A stretch of DNA of 64,000 nt from Roseofilum halophilum BLCC-M91. GTDB taxonomy: Bacteria > Cyanobacteriota > Cyanobacteriia > Cyanobacteriales > Desertifilaceae. This document shows, piece after piece, positions 53,770 through 62,963 of the stretch. The notes below the pieces were generated by a model that made no database searches, was not told the origin of the DNA, and saw only the letters and a program-made list of their open reading frames with translations. Location: NCBI RefSeq assembly GCF_030068445.1, contig NZ_JAQPOK010000068.1:1-64000 (forward strand). The letters run 5' to 3'. The position numbers were made by a program, and so were the translations under genes. The number at the start of each line of letters is the position of its first letter. The stretch's first letter is position 1.

Positions 53770-53824
53770 GGGTTGACACTAGGTAGAGATCGCAACAAGA
53801 CCAGACTGAAATGCCCTCTCCCTT

Positions 53825-53912
53825 TCATGTCCGCTTGCAGAAAATCCCTCTCCCCTAGGAGAGAGACTTTTACTCCCCTTCTCCCACGGGAGAAGGGGCT
53901 AGGGGATGAGGT
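53825..53912. repeat. Dispersed repeat block downstream of the small membrane-protein gene
   Basis: The first 24 bases are identical to 23418-23441. After it come imperfect palindromes, CCCTCTCCCCTAGGAGAGAG and CCCCTTCTCCCACGGGAGAAG, with GGGGCTAGGGGATGAGG. No coding potential. Confidence 0.75.
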
Positions 53913-53948
53913 CAAGTGGATCGCTCGTTTAATTAAAAATGCTATAAA

Positions 53949-54071
53949 TTAATGGGCAGAACCGTTACCGTGGTAACTGTCGGAGTCGTAGAACCCATTT
54001 TTGGTTCCGAAAAATAAGGTGGTGACTGTAAACAGGGCAGTTAGAATGACTAGAACCAATTTAACATCCAT
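53949..54071 (-). CDS. 40-residue single-helix membrane protein
   Basis: A complete 40-residue frame: MDVKLVLVILTALFTVTTLF forms one membrane helix, then FGTKNGFYDSDSYHGNGSAH. The hydrophilic tail with FFGTKNGFYD...YHGNGSAH looks like a small protein conserved across cyanobacteria, from memory and unverified. No function is known to me. It is short enough to be missed by standard gene calling. Possible thylakoid or plasma membrane subunit (inference). It is followed by a dispersed repeat. Confidence 0.7.
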   Translation of the reverse strand: MDVKLVLVILTALFTVTTLFFGTKNGFYDSDSYHGNGSAH

Positions 54072-54155
54072 AGTCTTGTGATTATGATTTAAGGTTTTCA
54101 GTTGTGAATGATAGCGTACTGGGCCAAGGGGCGATCGCTAGGATTAGAGCTTGGA

Positions 54156-54464
54156 TTAATCGGGGTTCGATTCTGGGTGCTGGCGAATTTGTTCGGCTTC
54201 CGGACACTCATCTGAGACCAGCAGTTCAGTATTGCCCTTGGAGACATTAGAGAGCTTTTGGGTCACTGCACCAATGCTTTCTAGGCGAACCATTTCTTCC
54301 CAAGCACAGATCTCATCCTCCTCTTCGGTTTCATAGCGGATCGTGACTAAATCTCCTTCGATTTCTAGAATGCGAGCGCATTCTATCCAGCGTTGCTGGT
54401 CTCGCAAGAAAATCCAGACTTCACGACCCTCGGAGCAGAGTTGATAGATCTTGCGATGTAGCAT
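54156..54464 (-). CDS. Conserved cyanobacterial hypothetical protein
   Basis: 102 residues. A beta-rich N-terminal domain (MLHRKIYQLCSEGREVWIFL, RILEIEGDLVTIRYE) resembles a small SH3-like or Sm-like barrel, followed by an acidic helix region (EEEDEICAWEEMVRLESIGA) and a variable tail. No membrane segment. Function unknown. Upstream of, and on the same strand as, the 40-residue protein gene. Confidence 0.7.
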   Translation of the reverse strand: MLHRKIYQLCSEGREVWIFLRDQQRWIECARILEIEGDLVTIRYETEEEDEICAWEEMVRLESIGAVTQKLSNVSKGNTELLVSDECPEAEQIRQHPESNPD

Positions 54465-54652
54465 AATTGGCTCTTGATATGTGGCTTTAGAGTTGGGCTT
54501 TTCAAATGTTATCGCTTATTTTAACGATAGAACCACATAATTGGATCAACTTTTGTAAATTGGGCAAATTTTTTCCGTAACCGATCGCGATCGCCTTCCC
54601 GGAACCCAAAGAGTTTGCTACCCTAGAGGATACTCTTTTCTCCTTTAGTCTC

Positions 54653-55399
54653 ATGTTGCTCCATCTCAGCACCTGGCCAGAAGTCGAACGCTACCTCGAA
54701 CACTCCACAGGCTTAATTTTGCCCATTGGCTCCACCGAACAACATGGGCCAACCGGATTAATTGGTACAGATGCCATTTGTGCCGAGGCGATCGCCAAAG
54801 GAGTCGGAGAAAAAACCGGAGCCATAGTCGGCCCCACCATCAACGTCGGCATGGCCCTCCATCACACCGCCTTCCCCGGAACCATGAGCCTCCAGCCCTC
54901 CACCCTAATTTTACTCATCAAGGACTACCTCACCCACCTAGCCCAAGCCGGATTTACCAAATTCTTCTTTATTAACGGTCACGGGGGCAATATTTCCCCC
55001 ATGAAAGCCGCCTTTTCCGAAGTCTACACCCACCTAGCCCACCTCAACATCGACCCCGAAGGAAAAGTCACCTGCCATTTAGCCAACTGGTTTATGTGTC
55101 GCAGCGTGTATAAACGGGCCCAAGAGCTATATGGAGATCAAGAAGGATCTCACGCCACCCCCAGCGAAGTCGCCCTCACCCAATACGTTTATCCCGACTC
55201 CATCAAAACCGCCCCCCTCTCTCCAGAAGTCGGCAAAGGCCACCCCATCACCACCCCCGCCGAATTCCGTCGCCATTATCCCGATGGTCGCATGGGGTCA
55301 AACCCCGCCCTAGCCACTCCAGAACATGGCCAAGAATTTTATCAGTTAGCCGTGGAAGAATTGAGTGAAGGCTATCAGAAATTCATCAGCAAGAATTAG
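54653..55399 (+). CDS. Creatininase-family amidohydrolase
   Basis: 248 residues. LILPIGSTEQHGPTGLIGTD (metal-binding E and H, D) and FFINGHGGNISPMKAA (second metal site) are the family hallmarks; EGSHATPSEVALT follows. Family members hydrolyse cyclic amides such as creatinine or formamidopyrimidine derivatives in riboflavin/F420 pathways; the substrate here is open. Monocistronic. Confidence 0.88.
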   Translation: MLLHLSTWPEVERYLEHSTGLILPIGSTEQHGPTGLIGTDAICAEAIAKGVGEKTGAIVGPTINVGMALHHTAFPGTMSLQPSTLILLIKDYLTHLAQAGFTKFFFINGHGGNISPMKAAFSEVYTHLAHLNIDPEGKVTCHLANWFMCRSVYKRAQELYGDQEGSHATPSEVALTQYVYPDSIKTAPLSPEVGKGHPITTPAEFRRHYPDGRMGSNPALATPEHGQEFYQLAVEELSEGYQKFISKN

Positions 55400-55416
55400 A
55401 CCCGAAAGCCTATCTG

Positions 55417-55442
55417 TAGGGGCGAAGGGCTGTTCGCCCCTA
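55417..55442. terminator. Hairpin between convergent genes
   Basis: TAGGGGCGAA and TTCGCCCCTA around a 6-base loop, between the creatininase-family gene and msrA. It could serve both directions; it lacks a T run and its arms resemble the ends of the GTAGGGGCGGG repeat, so it may be a derivative of it. Confidence 0.4.
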
Positions 55443-55488
55443 GATCATCTGCTATTTGATTGTTATTGACAATGACCCTAAAGAGTGA

Positions 55489-56145
55489 TTAAGAAACCGT
55501 CGTCACCCCTGGACAAGACACCTTCGTTCCGCCCAAGCCACAATAACCCCCCGGATTTTTCGCCAGATACTGTTGGTGATAGTCCTCAGCGTAATAAAAC
55601 TCAGGCGCATCAAGAATTTCCGTAGTAATTTCCCCGTACCCCGCTTTCTTCAGCTCTTCTTGGTAGAGTTGACGAGATTTTTCCGCCAGTTCTTTCTGAG
55701 CCTCAGAATACACATAAATCCCAGAACGGTATTGGGTTCCCACATCATTCCCTTGGCCCATTCCCTGGGTGGGGTCATGGCTTTCCCAGAAAACTTTGAG
55801 CAGGGTTTCATAACTAATTTGCTGGGGGTCAAAAACCACTAGCACCACTTCATTATGACCGGTTTTACCCGTACAGACTTCATGGTAGTTGGGGTTAGGA
55901 GTATATCCACCCGCATAACCCACCGCAGTGGTAAACACTCCCGGTTGTTTCCAGAAACAGCGCTCTGCACCCCAAAAACAGCCTAAGCCAAACACCACCA
56001 TTTCCAGTCCCTCTGGGTAAGGGGGTTGGAGAGGGTTACCATTAACAAAGTGTTGGTCGGGTACAGGCATGGGGGTTTTACGCCCTGGTAAGGCTTCTTC
56101 GGGAGTGGGGAGGGTCGTTTTCTTGCCTAATCCAAATAGAAACAT
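55489..56145 (-). CDS. msrA: Peptide-methionine (S)-S-oxide reductase MsrA
   Basis: 218 residues. The catalytic C56 lies in [37 protein letters not shown] and [11 protein letters not shown] follow. Cysteines in the C-terminal [13 protein letters not shown] are resolving residues. It repairs S-epimers of methionine sulfoxide in oxidised proteins. The N-terminal ~50-residue extension is normal for the longer bacterial subgroup. Confidence 0.95.
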   Translation of the reverse strand: MFLFGLGKKTTLPTPEEALPGRKTPMPVPDQHFVNGNPLQPPYPEGLEMVVFGLGCFWGAERCFWKQPGVFTTAVGYAGGYTPNPNYHEVCTGKTGHNEVVLVVFDPQQISYETLLKVFWESHDPTQGMGQGNDVGTQYRSGIYVYSEAQKELAEKSRQLYQEELKKAGYGEITTEILDAPEFYYAEDYHQQYLAKNPGGYCGLGGTKVSCPGVTTVS

Positions 56146-56263
56146 AGATCAATTCTGAAATAAGGGAACTGGTTCTATTGTTACAAAACTTTGTGAAGTT
56201 GGCACAGATGGGCGAGGTTGGGGGGATGATAGGCTAGTAGAGTCGATTCAAATCGGTAGATGA

Positions 56264-57079
56264 ATGGGAAAAAAACAGAAGGCTAGTGACCAAAAGCCCG
56301 GTAAACTCTCTAAGGAAACATATGAATCGGAATTAACCAAGCTTCATGCAGAATTAGTGAAGTTGCAATATTGGGTACAAGCCAAGGGATTAAGAGTTAT
56401 CGTTGTCTTTGAAGGTCGAGATGCAGCCGGAAAAGGTGGCATGATTAAGCGCATCGTCGATCGCCTCAGTCCTAGGGTGTTCCGCGTGGTTGCCTTGCCC
56501 ACCCCTTCCGAGCGGGAAAAAACCCAGTTATATCTACAGCGCTATATTCAGCATTTTCCCGCAGCCGGAGAAGTGGTCATTTTCGATCGCAGTTGGTATA
56601 ACCGGGCTGGCGTTGAGCGGGTGATGGGGTTTTGCACCGATGAAGAATATCAACGGTTTTTGCACTATATACCCACCTTTGAACATATGATAGTCGATTC
56701 GGGCATTCAACTGATTAAGTATTGGTTGGATATCAGTCAGAAAGAGCAAGAGCATCGCTTTCAAGACCGTATTCATGATCTGCGTAAAGTCTGGAAGTTG
56801 AGTCCCATGGATGTCCAATCCTATCGACGCTGGTATGAGTATTCCCATGCCAGAGATCAGATGTTACAAGCGACAGATACGGATTTGGCTCCTTGGTATA
56901 TTGTGCCAGCCGATCATAAAAAACGGGCCCGCCTCAATTGTATTTCCCATTTTCTCAGTTTAATTCCCTATGAGGAGTTGTCAATTAAACCGGTGAAACT
57001 GGGTAAGCGAGATCTGAAACATCAATATGACGATCATTTGTCGTTGAAGGACAGAAGGGTTATTCCTCAAAACTTCTAG
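56264..57079 (+). CDS. ppk2: Polyphosphate kinase 2
   Basis: 271 residues. The Walker A motif GRDAAGKGG lies at 51-59, the Walker B region is VVIFDRSWYNRAGVERVMGF, and the lid region is KEQEHRFQDRIHD. Single-domain PPK2 of this length transfers phosphate between polyphosphate and nucleoside di- or monophosphates; class I (NDP) is more common for this form. Monocistronic. Confidence 0.93.
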   Translation: MGKKQKASDQKPGKLSKETYESELTKLHAELVKLQYWVQAKGLRVIVVFEGRDAAGKGGMIKRIVDRLSPRVFRVVALPTPSEREKTQLYLQRYIQHFPAAGEVVIFDRSWYNRAGVERVMGFCTDEEYQRFLHYIPTFEHMIVDSGIQLIKYWLDISQKEQEHRFQDRIHDLRKVWKLSPMDVQSYRRWYEYSHARDQMLQATDTDLAPWYIVPADHKKRARLNCISHFLSLIPYEELSIKPVKLGKRDLKHQYDDHLSLKDRRVIPQNF

Positions 57080-57218
57080 AGTAGGGTACTAGGGTACTAG
57101 GGTAGTCCACTCCACTCGCGCAAAATAGGTAAAACAACAGTTGATGGGTTCGTCTAAATTAGCGAATGCGATCGCTCGATTTCTGATACAATACCCTGGT
57201 TCTGTTTGATATCCTCTC

Positions 57219-58160
57219 GTGACGCGATTCATTCACGACCAATTCGCCAAACAATACCTCAGTGAACTGCTTTCTCCTTTGGGAAAAGTAGAAAGCAGCA
57301 AAGATGTTAGCCCAGAAGTCCGTCAAATTGACCTGTTCTTTACTCCTTCTGACTCCAAGGAAGAAGAAAGGAAAAATCTCGGCTTGTTGGGCAAATTAAC
57401 CACAACTCCGACGTTACTTGAACCCTTTCGTAATCCCGTTACACCAAACGAGATCCGGAATTGTATGATGAAACTCTTAGCCGTTCATGGAGAATTAGAA
57501 AGAGAAACCAAACGTAAAAAAATATCATTCGATGATACGAAAATGCCGCAATTATGGATTTTAACACCAACAGCTTCAGAGAACTTACTAGAACAATTTC
57601 GTTGTCATTCCTCCCAAGAATGGGAAGAGGAAGGAATATATGATGCGGGGTCAGGTTGGAAAATGGGAGTGATAGTCATTCATAAACTGCCCAAAACCCT
57701 GGAAACCCTATGGCTGAGATTATTAGGAAAAGGGAGAGTCCAAGCACAAGCGATTCAAGAACTCGAAACCTTACCCCAAGAAAACCGCAGTCGAGAAAGT
57801 GTTATAAAATTGGTAAGAGAATTGGTTGCTCTGTTAACCAAACGACAAAACCAAGAACAAAATTTAGATCGTGACGATAGGGAGTTAATCGTGACTTTAA
57901 CAGAACTCTATGAAGAAGCGATGGCAGATGTGCGGGAAGAAATCCGCCAGCAGGCCAAAGAAGAATTCCTTCAACAAGGAAAAAAACAAGCGACTCTGGG
58001 TTTGATTAACAATCTTCTACGGACACGCTTTGGTGAAGTTGATGAGGAACTAGCGGAAATTGTAGATGCGATCGCCTCCCTCCCCTCAGAAGAATGGGTT
58101 CCCCCACTTCTGCAACTTTCCCGTGAGGAATTATTGGTGCGCTTTGGGAAGCAGGGATGA
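57219..58160 (+). CDS. Conserved cyanobacterial protein, possible Rpn/PD-(D/E)XK-like
   Basis: 313 residues, GTG start. The N-terminal ~190 residues (MTRFIHDQFAKQYLSELLSP; RQIDLFFTPSD; KMPQLWILTPTASENLLEQF) resemble multicopy cyanobacterial proteins related to Rpn/transposase-like nucleases. The C-terminus is helical with a coiled-coil stretch (DVREEIRQQAKEEFLQQGKK) and a DUF4351-like end (LINNLLRTRFGEVDEELAEI). The PD-(D/E)XK residues cannot be assigned with certainty. Repeat DNA follows directly. Confidence 0.6.
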   Translation: MTRFIHDQFAKQYLSELLSPLGKVESSKDVSPEVRQIDLFFTPSDSKEEERKNLGLLGKLTTTPTLLEPFRNPVTPNEIRNCMMKLLAVHGELERETKRKKISFDDTKMPQLWILTPTASENLLEQFRCHSSQEWEEEGIYDAGSGWKMGVIVIHKLPKTLETLWLRLLGKGRVQAQAIQELETLPQENRSRESVIKLVRELVALLTKRQNQEQNLDRDDRELIVTLTELYEEAMADVREEIRQQAKEEFLQQGKKQATLGLINNLLRTRFGEVDEELAEIVDAIASLPSEEWVPPLLQLSREELLVRFGKQG

Positions 58161-58216
58161 TGGGGAGCAGGGGAGCGGGGGAGTGGGGGAGATTTGGTAA
58201 CAGTCTTGCGATCGCA

Positions 58217-58325
58217 TCAATTCAAACCCGCTTCTGCACGCACCAGACGCAAATCCGCACTCAAACCGAGTTGTATCCCCCACTCTTGCAGATAGTTGAG
58301 ATCGAGTAACTCTCCTTGAACCCTC
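58217..58325 (-). pseudogene. C-terminal fragment of a truncated gene
   Basis: The frame reads RRVQGELLDLNYLQEWGIQL then GLSADLRLVRAEAGLN and stop, with normal codon texture. It has no start and is cut immediately upstream by a TnpB-type right-end motif at 58329. The D-Y/L-L-x-x-W-x-x-x-L-G pattern resembles the C-terminus of nucleotidyltransferase/HEPN-associated proteins; identification is tentative. The overlapping 58131-58400 frame is a shadow. Confidence 0.4.
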
Positions 58326-58328
58326 CTT

Positions 58329-58345
58329 TGACATACTCCTCATCA
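58329..58345 (-). mobile_element. Right-end remnant of an IS200/IS605 element (copy 4)
   Basis: The minus strand carries GGAGTATGTCA, the terminal motif shared with the ends at 545-584 and 27974-28012. The adjoining hairpin is degraded (ATCCTTGATGAGGAG). No tnpB is attached. Confidence 0.45.
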
Positions 58346-58457
58346 AGGATTTCAGTTCTCCATTGCTTGGCCGATGGCTTATCATAGATCTTTGGTACAT
58401 AATAATAAATTTCTATTGTTCTCACTTCTTAGGGGGGACTTTAAGGGAAAATGGTTT

Positions 58458-58490
58458 ACCCATTACCCATCACCCATTACCCATTACCCA
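58458..58490. repeat. Heptamer repeat (ATTACCC-type), about 5 units
   Basis: Complement of the GGGTAAT array at 8041, with one variant unit (ATCACCC). It lies 13 bases before the chosen prfC start and would be translated as [12 protein letters not shown] if the longer frame were used. Confidence 0.85.
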
Positions 58491-58502
58491 TTTATATCCC
58501 TA

Positions 58503-60122
58503 ATGTCTACTGAACTGTCTACGGAAATACACAACGCGGTTGATGGCCGGCGCAACTTTGCGATTATTTCTCACCCGGATGCGGGGAAAACTACATTAAC
58601 GGAAAAATTGCTGCTCTATGGAGGGGCAATTCATGAAGCGGGGGCAGTAAAGGCGAGAGCCAGTCAGCGCCGAGCCACATCGGATTGGATGGCAATGGAG
58701 CAACAACGGGGAATTTCGATTACCTCGACGGTGTTGCAGTTTGAGTATCAGGGCTGTCAGATTAATTTGTTGGATACTCCGGGACACCAGGATTTTAGTG
58801 AAGATACCTATCGCACGTTGGCGGCGGCGGATAATGCGGTGATGTTGGAGGATGGGGCGAAGGGGTTAGAGCCACAAACCCGGAAGCTGTTTGAAGTTTG
58901 TCGGATGCGGCGCATTCCGATTTTTACGTTTTTTAATAAGATGGATCGTCCCACCCGCGAACCTCTGGAGTTGTTGGATGAGATTGAGCAGGAGTTGGGG
59001 TTAAAAACTTATCCGGTGAATTGGCCGATTGGGACGGGCGATCGCTTCCAAGGGGTGTACGATCGCCATACTCAGGAAATCCATTTGTTTGAACGCAATG
59101 CCCATGGTAAACAAGCGGCAAAGGATACCATGATTCGCTTGGGCGATCCGCGCATTGAGGAGTTGTTAGACCAGGATTTGTATTATCAGCTCAAGGAAGA
59201 TTTGGAATTATTGGATGGCTTGGGGTCAGAGTTTGACTTGGACGAGATCCACGCGGGAGAGCTAACCCCGGTGTTTTTTGGTAGCGCCATGACCAATTTT
59301 GGCGTACAGCTCTTTTTAGATGCCTTTTTAGAGTATGCCCTGAAACCGGGCGATCGCCAAAGTTCTCAGGGGTTGATGTCTCCAGAGTATCCGGAGTTTA
59401 CGGGGTTTGTGTTTAAGTTGCAGGCGAATATGGACCCGAAACACCGCGATCGCGTGGCATTTGTGCGCGTTTGTACGGGTAAGTTTGAAAAGGATATGAC
59501 AGTTAGTCATGCCCGCACGGGGAAAACAGTACGGCTCTCGCGCCCTCAAAAACTGTTTGCCCAAGACCGAGGATCGGTGGATGTGGCTTATCCAGGGGAT
59601 GTGATTGGGTTGAATAATCCGGGGGTGTTTGCGATCGGCGATACGATTTATACGGGTAAAAAGTTGGAATATGAAGGCATCCCCTGTTTTTCCCCGGAAT
59701 TATTTGCCTATTTGAGAAATCCCAATCCCTCCAAGTTTAAGCAATTCCACAAAGGAGTAACCCAATTGCGAGAAGAGGGAGCAGTACAGATTATGTATTC
59801 GAGCGATGAATCTAAGCGCGACCCCATTTTAGCGGCCGTGGGACAGTTGCAATTTGAAGTGGTGCAATTTCGACTGCTGAATGAATATGGGGTAGACACT
59901 CGCACCGAGTTGTTACCCTATTCAGTGGCGCGATGGGTGCTGAATGGTTGGGACTTTTTAGACCAAATAGGTCGCTTGTTTAATACGATGACCGTTAAAG
60001 ATAATTGGGATCGACCGGTGCTACTGTTTAAGAATGAGTGGAACTTACACCAAGTCCAAGGCGATCATCCAGATATGAAACTCAGTGCGATCGCGCCTTT
60101 ATCCTCTGGACAATCCAATTAA
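58503..60122 (+). CDS. prfC: Peptide chain release factor 3
   Basis: 539 residues from ATG 58503 ([20 protein letters not shown]); the longer frame from 58374 reads through heptamer repeats and is rejected. GTPase motifs [15 protein letters not shown] (G1), [14 protein letters not shown] (G2), [15 protein letters not shown] (G3) and FFNKMDR (G4) are intact, followed by the RF3-specific C-terminal domain. It recycles RF1/RF2 from ribosomes after termination. Its end overlaps the open frame of the ABC gene, but not the chosen start. Confidence 0.95.
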   Translation: MSTELSTEIHNAVDGRRNFAIISHPDAGKTTLTEKLLLYGGAIHEAGAVKARASQRRATSDWMAMEQQRGISITSTVLQFEYQGCQINLLDTPGHQDFSEDTYRTLAAADNAVMLEDGAKGLEPQTRKLFEVCRMRRIPIFTFFNKMDRPTREPLELLDEIEQELGLKTYPVNWPIGTGDRFQGVYDRHTQEIHLFERNAHGKQAAKDTMIRLGDPRIEELLDQDLYYQLKEDLELLDGLGSEFDLDEIHAGELTPVFFGSAMTNFGVQLFLDAFLEYALKPGDRQSSQGLMSPEYPEFTGFVFKLQANMDPKHRDRVAFVRVCTGKFEKDMTVSHARTGKTVRLSRPQKLFAQDRGSVDVAYPGDVIGLNNPGVFAIGDTIYTGKKLEYEGIPCFSPELFAYLRNPNPSKFKQFHKGVTQLREEGAVQIMYSSDESKRDPILAAVGQLQFEVVQFRLLNEYGVDTRTELLPYSVARWVLNGWDFLDQIGRLFNTMTVKDNWDRPVLLFKNEWNLHQVQGDHPDMKLSAIAPLSSGQSN

Positions 60123-60147
60123 GATAGGGCCCAGCGCTCTAAAATCC

Positions 60148-60882
60148 ATGAACCAAGCATTAGAAAAAAAAGATATTATTCGCTTAGAACAGATCTCTAA
60201 AGTTTATCAGATGGGGGATGTAGAAGTTCAGGCGATCGCCAATGTCAGTTTAAGTATTCAAGCGGGGGAATATTGCGCCATTATGGGCCCCTCTGGGTCG
60301 GGAAAATCCACCGCCATGAACATTATCGGCTGTTTAGACCGTCCCAGCAAAGGGCAGTATTACTTAGATGGCACAGATGTGGCTCAGTTACCGAAAAAAG
60401 AACTTTCCGCCATTCGCAATCAAAAACTAGGGTTTGTGTTTCAGCAATTTCATTTATTAGCCCAATTAACCGCCCTAGAAAATGTGATGTTGCCCATGGT
60501 TTATGCGGGGATAAAAGGGCGAGAACGTCGAGACAAAGCGGCGGAAGCCTTGAAACAAGTAGGTTTAGAAAATCGAATGCAAAATAAACCCAATCAACTC
60601 TCTGGAGGACAACAACAACGGGTGGCGATCGCCAGAGCGATCGTCAATCGTCCCGTCGTCCTACTTGCGGATGAGCCAACGGGCGCATTAGATACCAAAA
60701 CCACCGAAGAAGTGATGGATATCTTTACCCAATTAAACCAGGATGGCATGACAGTGGTTATGGTCACCCATGAACCCGATGTGGCTCGGTTAACCAACCG
60801 CATCATTTGGTTTAGGGATGGTCAAGTGGTTCAGTCCCATTTGACTTTAGATGAGTTTCAACCTTCCCATCATCACGCTTAA
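60148..60882 (+). CDS. ABC transporter ATP-binding protein, MacB/LolD-like
   Basis: 244 residues from ATG 60148 (MNQALEKKDIIRLEQISKVY). Walker A GPSGSGKST, Q-loop FQQFHLLAQLTALENV, signature LSGGQQQRVAIARAI, Walker B VVLLADEPTGALD and H-loop VMVTHEPDV are all present. It belongs to the LolD/MacB/DevA subfamily, which drives export through membrane-fusion partners; no permease gene is next to it. It starts 25 bases after prfC, so the two may share a transcript. Confidence 0.9.
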   Translation: MNQALEKKDIIRLEQISKVYQMGDVEVQAIANVSLSIQAGEYCAIMGPSGSGKSTAMNIIGCLDRPSKGQYYLDGTDVAQLPKKELSAIRNQKLGFVFQQFHLLAQLTALENVMLPMVYAGIKGRERRDKAAEALKQVGLENRMQNKPNQLSGGQQQRVAIARAIVNRPVVLLADEPTGALDTKTTEEVMDIFTQLNQDGMTVVMVTHEPDVARLTNRIIWFRDGQVVQSHLTLDEFQPSHHHA

Positions 60883-61006
60883 ACTCGATCGCCTTTAAGA
60901 TTGACGATCCTCATTACCGCTGACCTAGTGACCCGGCCATTTCATATCCGGGATGGCAGAAAGGGATATAATTCACATCAGGTGTAATTTATAATTTGGA
61001 ATTGAC

Positions 61007-61423
61007 TTGGCTTCCTCAGATTCCCAGATTGACCTCGATCCCCAGTTTCAGGCGCAAGTAATGCGCTATCATCGGCTACTGGTTGGGGGACGGTGGTTTG
61101 TGGTGAGTTTATGGTGGCTAGTTTTCGGGTTGCCCAGTCTTTGGGCTATGCGATCGCCCCTATTGCTCCTACTTGACCATTTTACCTGGTCTGGACTCTA
61201 CTATAGCTTATACTTTCATCCCCTAGCGGCGATCGGCTTTTCTAGCAGTATCGGTTTAACCACCGCCGTTTTAGTCTGGCAAAGTCGGAATATTCTCGTC
61301 GGTTTTCCACGCCCTTACCAGAAAGGCTTAGAGCGTAAGGTCTTTCATATTCGTCAACAGGGAGAACATCACCCCCTCTGGCAGTGGGTCGTTGCAGGTC
61401 AAAGGAAGAGGGAATGGAAATAG
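61007..61423 (+). CDS. Hypothetical two-helix membrane protein
   Basis: 138 residues from a TTG start (a later in-frame ATG codes for MRYHRLLVGG). Two hydrophobic segments (about 29-58 and 70-90) are followed by a basic cytoplasmic-type tail. No family recognised; appears to be a conserved cyanobacterial type. A terminator follows 25 bases after the stop. Confidence 0.6.
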   Translation: MASSDSQIDLDPQFQAQVMRYHRLLVGGRWFVVSLWWLVFGLPSLWAMRSPLLLLLDHFTWSGLYYSLYFHPLAAIGFSSSIGLTTAVLVWQSRNILVGFPRPYQKGLERKVFHIRQQGEHHPLWQWVVAGQRKREWK

Positions 61424-61447
61424 GGAAATGGTACGATTTTCGATAAA

Positions 61448-61480
61448 AAAAGATACGCCTTCTGGTTGGGCATATCTTTT
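61448..61480. terminator. Bidirectional intrinsic terminator
   Basis: AAAAGATA (61448-61455) and TATCTTTT (61473-61480) flank an inner GCC/GGC stem with one mismatch. A-rich on the left and T-rich on the right, it suits both the plus-strand gene ending at 61423 and the minus-strand thioredoxin gene ending at 61529. Confidence 0.7.
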
Positions 61481-61528
61481 GGGCATTCAGAGGGGAGAGT
61501 TGATGAGTTTCGATCCATCTATGTTCAG

Positions 61529-61900
61529 TTAGCGACTGGTTTCAAGATCGATGGCATCAACTGTTTTTGTCCCGGATAAACTTTGACAACTCACTTCCAG
61601 TTGTCGATATAAGTCTTCTGCACTATGGAAGCCTTCAACCCGATTTTGCACTCGCCCCTGATGGAACAAAATTACCGTGGGTAAGGTTCGCAGTCGATAG
61701 GCATTGGCAAGCTTGAGGCTTTGATCGGCATTAATGGAAACCACTTTGATGGTTTGTCCCCATTCGGTTTGAAAGCGGCTTAAGACAGGGGTTAAAAGCC
61801 GACAAATTCCACACCAGGGGGCCCAAAAGTTGACTAATACCGGGGTTTGTGCATCGAGGACTTCGTGATTAAAGGCGCGTTCACTGATTTGTACCACCAT
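61529..61900 (-). CDS. Thioredoxin with WCGIC active site
   Basis: 123 residues from ATG 61900 (MVVQISERAFNHEVLDAQTP); the longer frame upstream has no family resemblance. Thioredoxin fold with FWAPWCGICRLLTPVLSRF as active site and the cis-Pro LRTLPTVILF. The usual CGPC is CGIC, a change expected to alter redox potential. Ends with a short variable tail. Convergent with the preceding gene. Confidence 0.9.
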   Translation of the reverse strand: MVVQISERAFNHEVLDAQTPVLVNFWAPWCGICRLLTPVLSRFQTEWGQTIKVVSINADQSLKLANAYRLRTLPTVILFHQGRVQNRVEGFHSAEDLYRQLEVSCQSLSGTKTVDAIDLETSR

Positions 61901-62054
61901 AATTATGCCGTTGTTGGTATCTGGATTTCTTATACTTGCTCTTGGGATCATGCTACACCCATTTGGGTTGGATTGAGCAACACAGTTTAAGGGAATAGGC
62001 ACTCATGCAAAAGGCAAGAGGTAATTTCCCCCTGTCCCCTATCCCCCTATCCTC

Positions 62055-62771
62055 TCAAATGGGAACTTTAAGGGTGGCTTGCATCAGCCAAGGATGGGCC
62101 CACCACAAAAGGCCTATAAAGAGCAGTACGCCGAGGTAAGCGGGACGGAGAAATTCTTGGAGTTCTAGGGTTTGACGACCTTGAACGATCGCCAAAAATG
62201 GGATAACAGAAGTGCGCTCTTTGGCCTTGAGGAAGGCTTCCCCATAGCGGTTGTACAGGCGGCGATCGCCATTCCAGACAGCAAAGAGATGATGGAGAAT
62301 GAGTCCTAGGGAGGTGACGAGGGTAAAGCTAGTACCGAGCCAAAGGGTATGGGCAATACACCAGATCACTTGACCCACCATTTGGGGATGCCTAGTAATG
62401 CGGATAATTCCGGTTTCGTAGAGATGAACTTCCGGTTTGGCGATCGCCGCGATTTCCAGTAAATTAAAGGTCGCTGGATATAAAAACAAAAATGAAATTG
62501 CTGAGAGTACCCAAACCAGCGATCGCACCCCTGGAACCCCTTGCACTTGCCACAGTTGTATACCGTCATAGCGATGGTTGAAAAAATAAATAATCAAAAT
62601 GACCGCAAAGGGAATACTCACTAGGGCAAACCCTACCCGATAGACTCTTGCGCCAATCCTCTGTTCTCCCCAAGGTCTAAGGCTGGCGAGTCCGCTATGG
62701 GCGATCGCAAACCCGATCAGCAATATTACCATTACCCAGTGGCTCAATGACGAATTATCAATCATTACCAT
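62055..62771 (-). CDS. NnrU-family membrane protein (Z-ISO-like)
   Basis: 238 residues, about six membrane helices. The NnrU domain signatures IGFAIAHSGLASLRPWGE and IIRITRHPQMVGQVIWCIAH carry conserved histidines. Plant Z-ISO, a heme-containing 15-cis-zeta-carotene isomerase, belongs to this family; denitrifier NnrU is another member. A carotenoid role in this photosynthetic host is plausible but inferred. Confidence 0.78.
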   Translation of the reverse strand: MVMIDNSSLSHWVMVILLIGFAIAHSGLASLRPWGEQRIGARVYRVGFALVSIPFAVILIIYFFNHRYDGIQLWQVQGVPGVRSLVWVLSAISFLFLYPATFNLLEIAAIAKPEVHLYETGIIRITRHPQMVGQVIWCIAHTLWLGTSFTLVTSLGLILHHLFAVWNGDRRLYNRYGEAFLKAKERTSVIPFLAIVQGRQTLELQEFLRPAYLGVLLFIGLLWWAHPWLMQATLKVPI

Positions 62772-62963
62772 ACATTTTTATTACATCGATAAGATTTTGA
62801 TCATGAAAGAGTAGTCTTTGCTACTCTCGTGATAAACTAGAAGGCTAATAACAGAAACAATAGCCTTCGGCTATCAGTGACCGTTTTTACTAGAAACAGG
62901 GTATCCTGATATCTAGCAACAATTCACTGGTTGTCTTTGTTATTCTTTCACAATTTCTAACCT

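Noticed and set aside
58131-58400. 89-residue minus-strand frame
   Set aside because: Another frame over the same bases reads like a natural protein C-terminus; this one is Ser/Arg-rich, crosses the IS-end motif and overlaps the stop of the 57219 gene.
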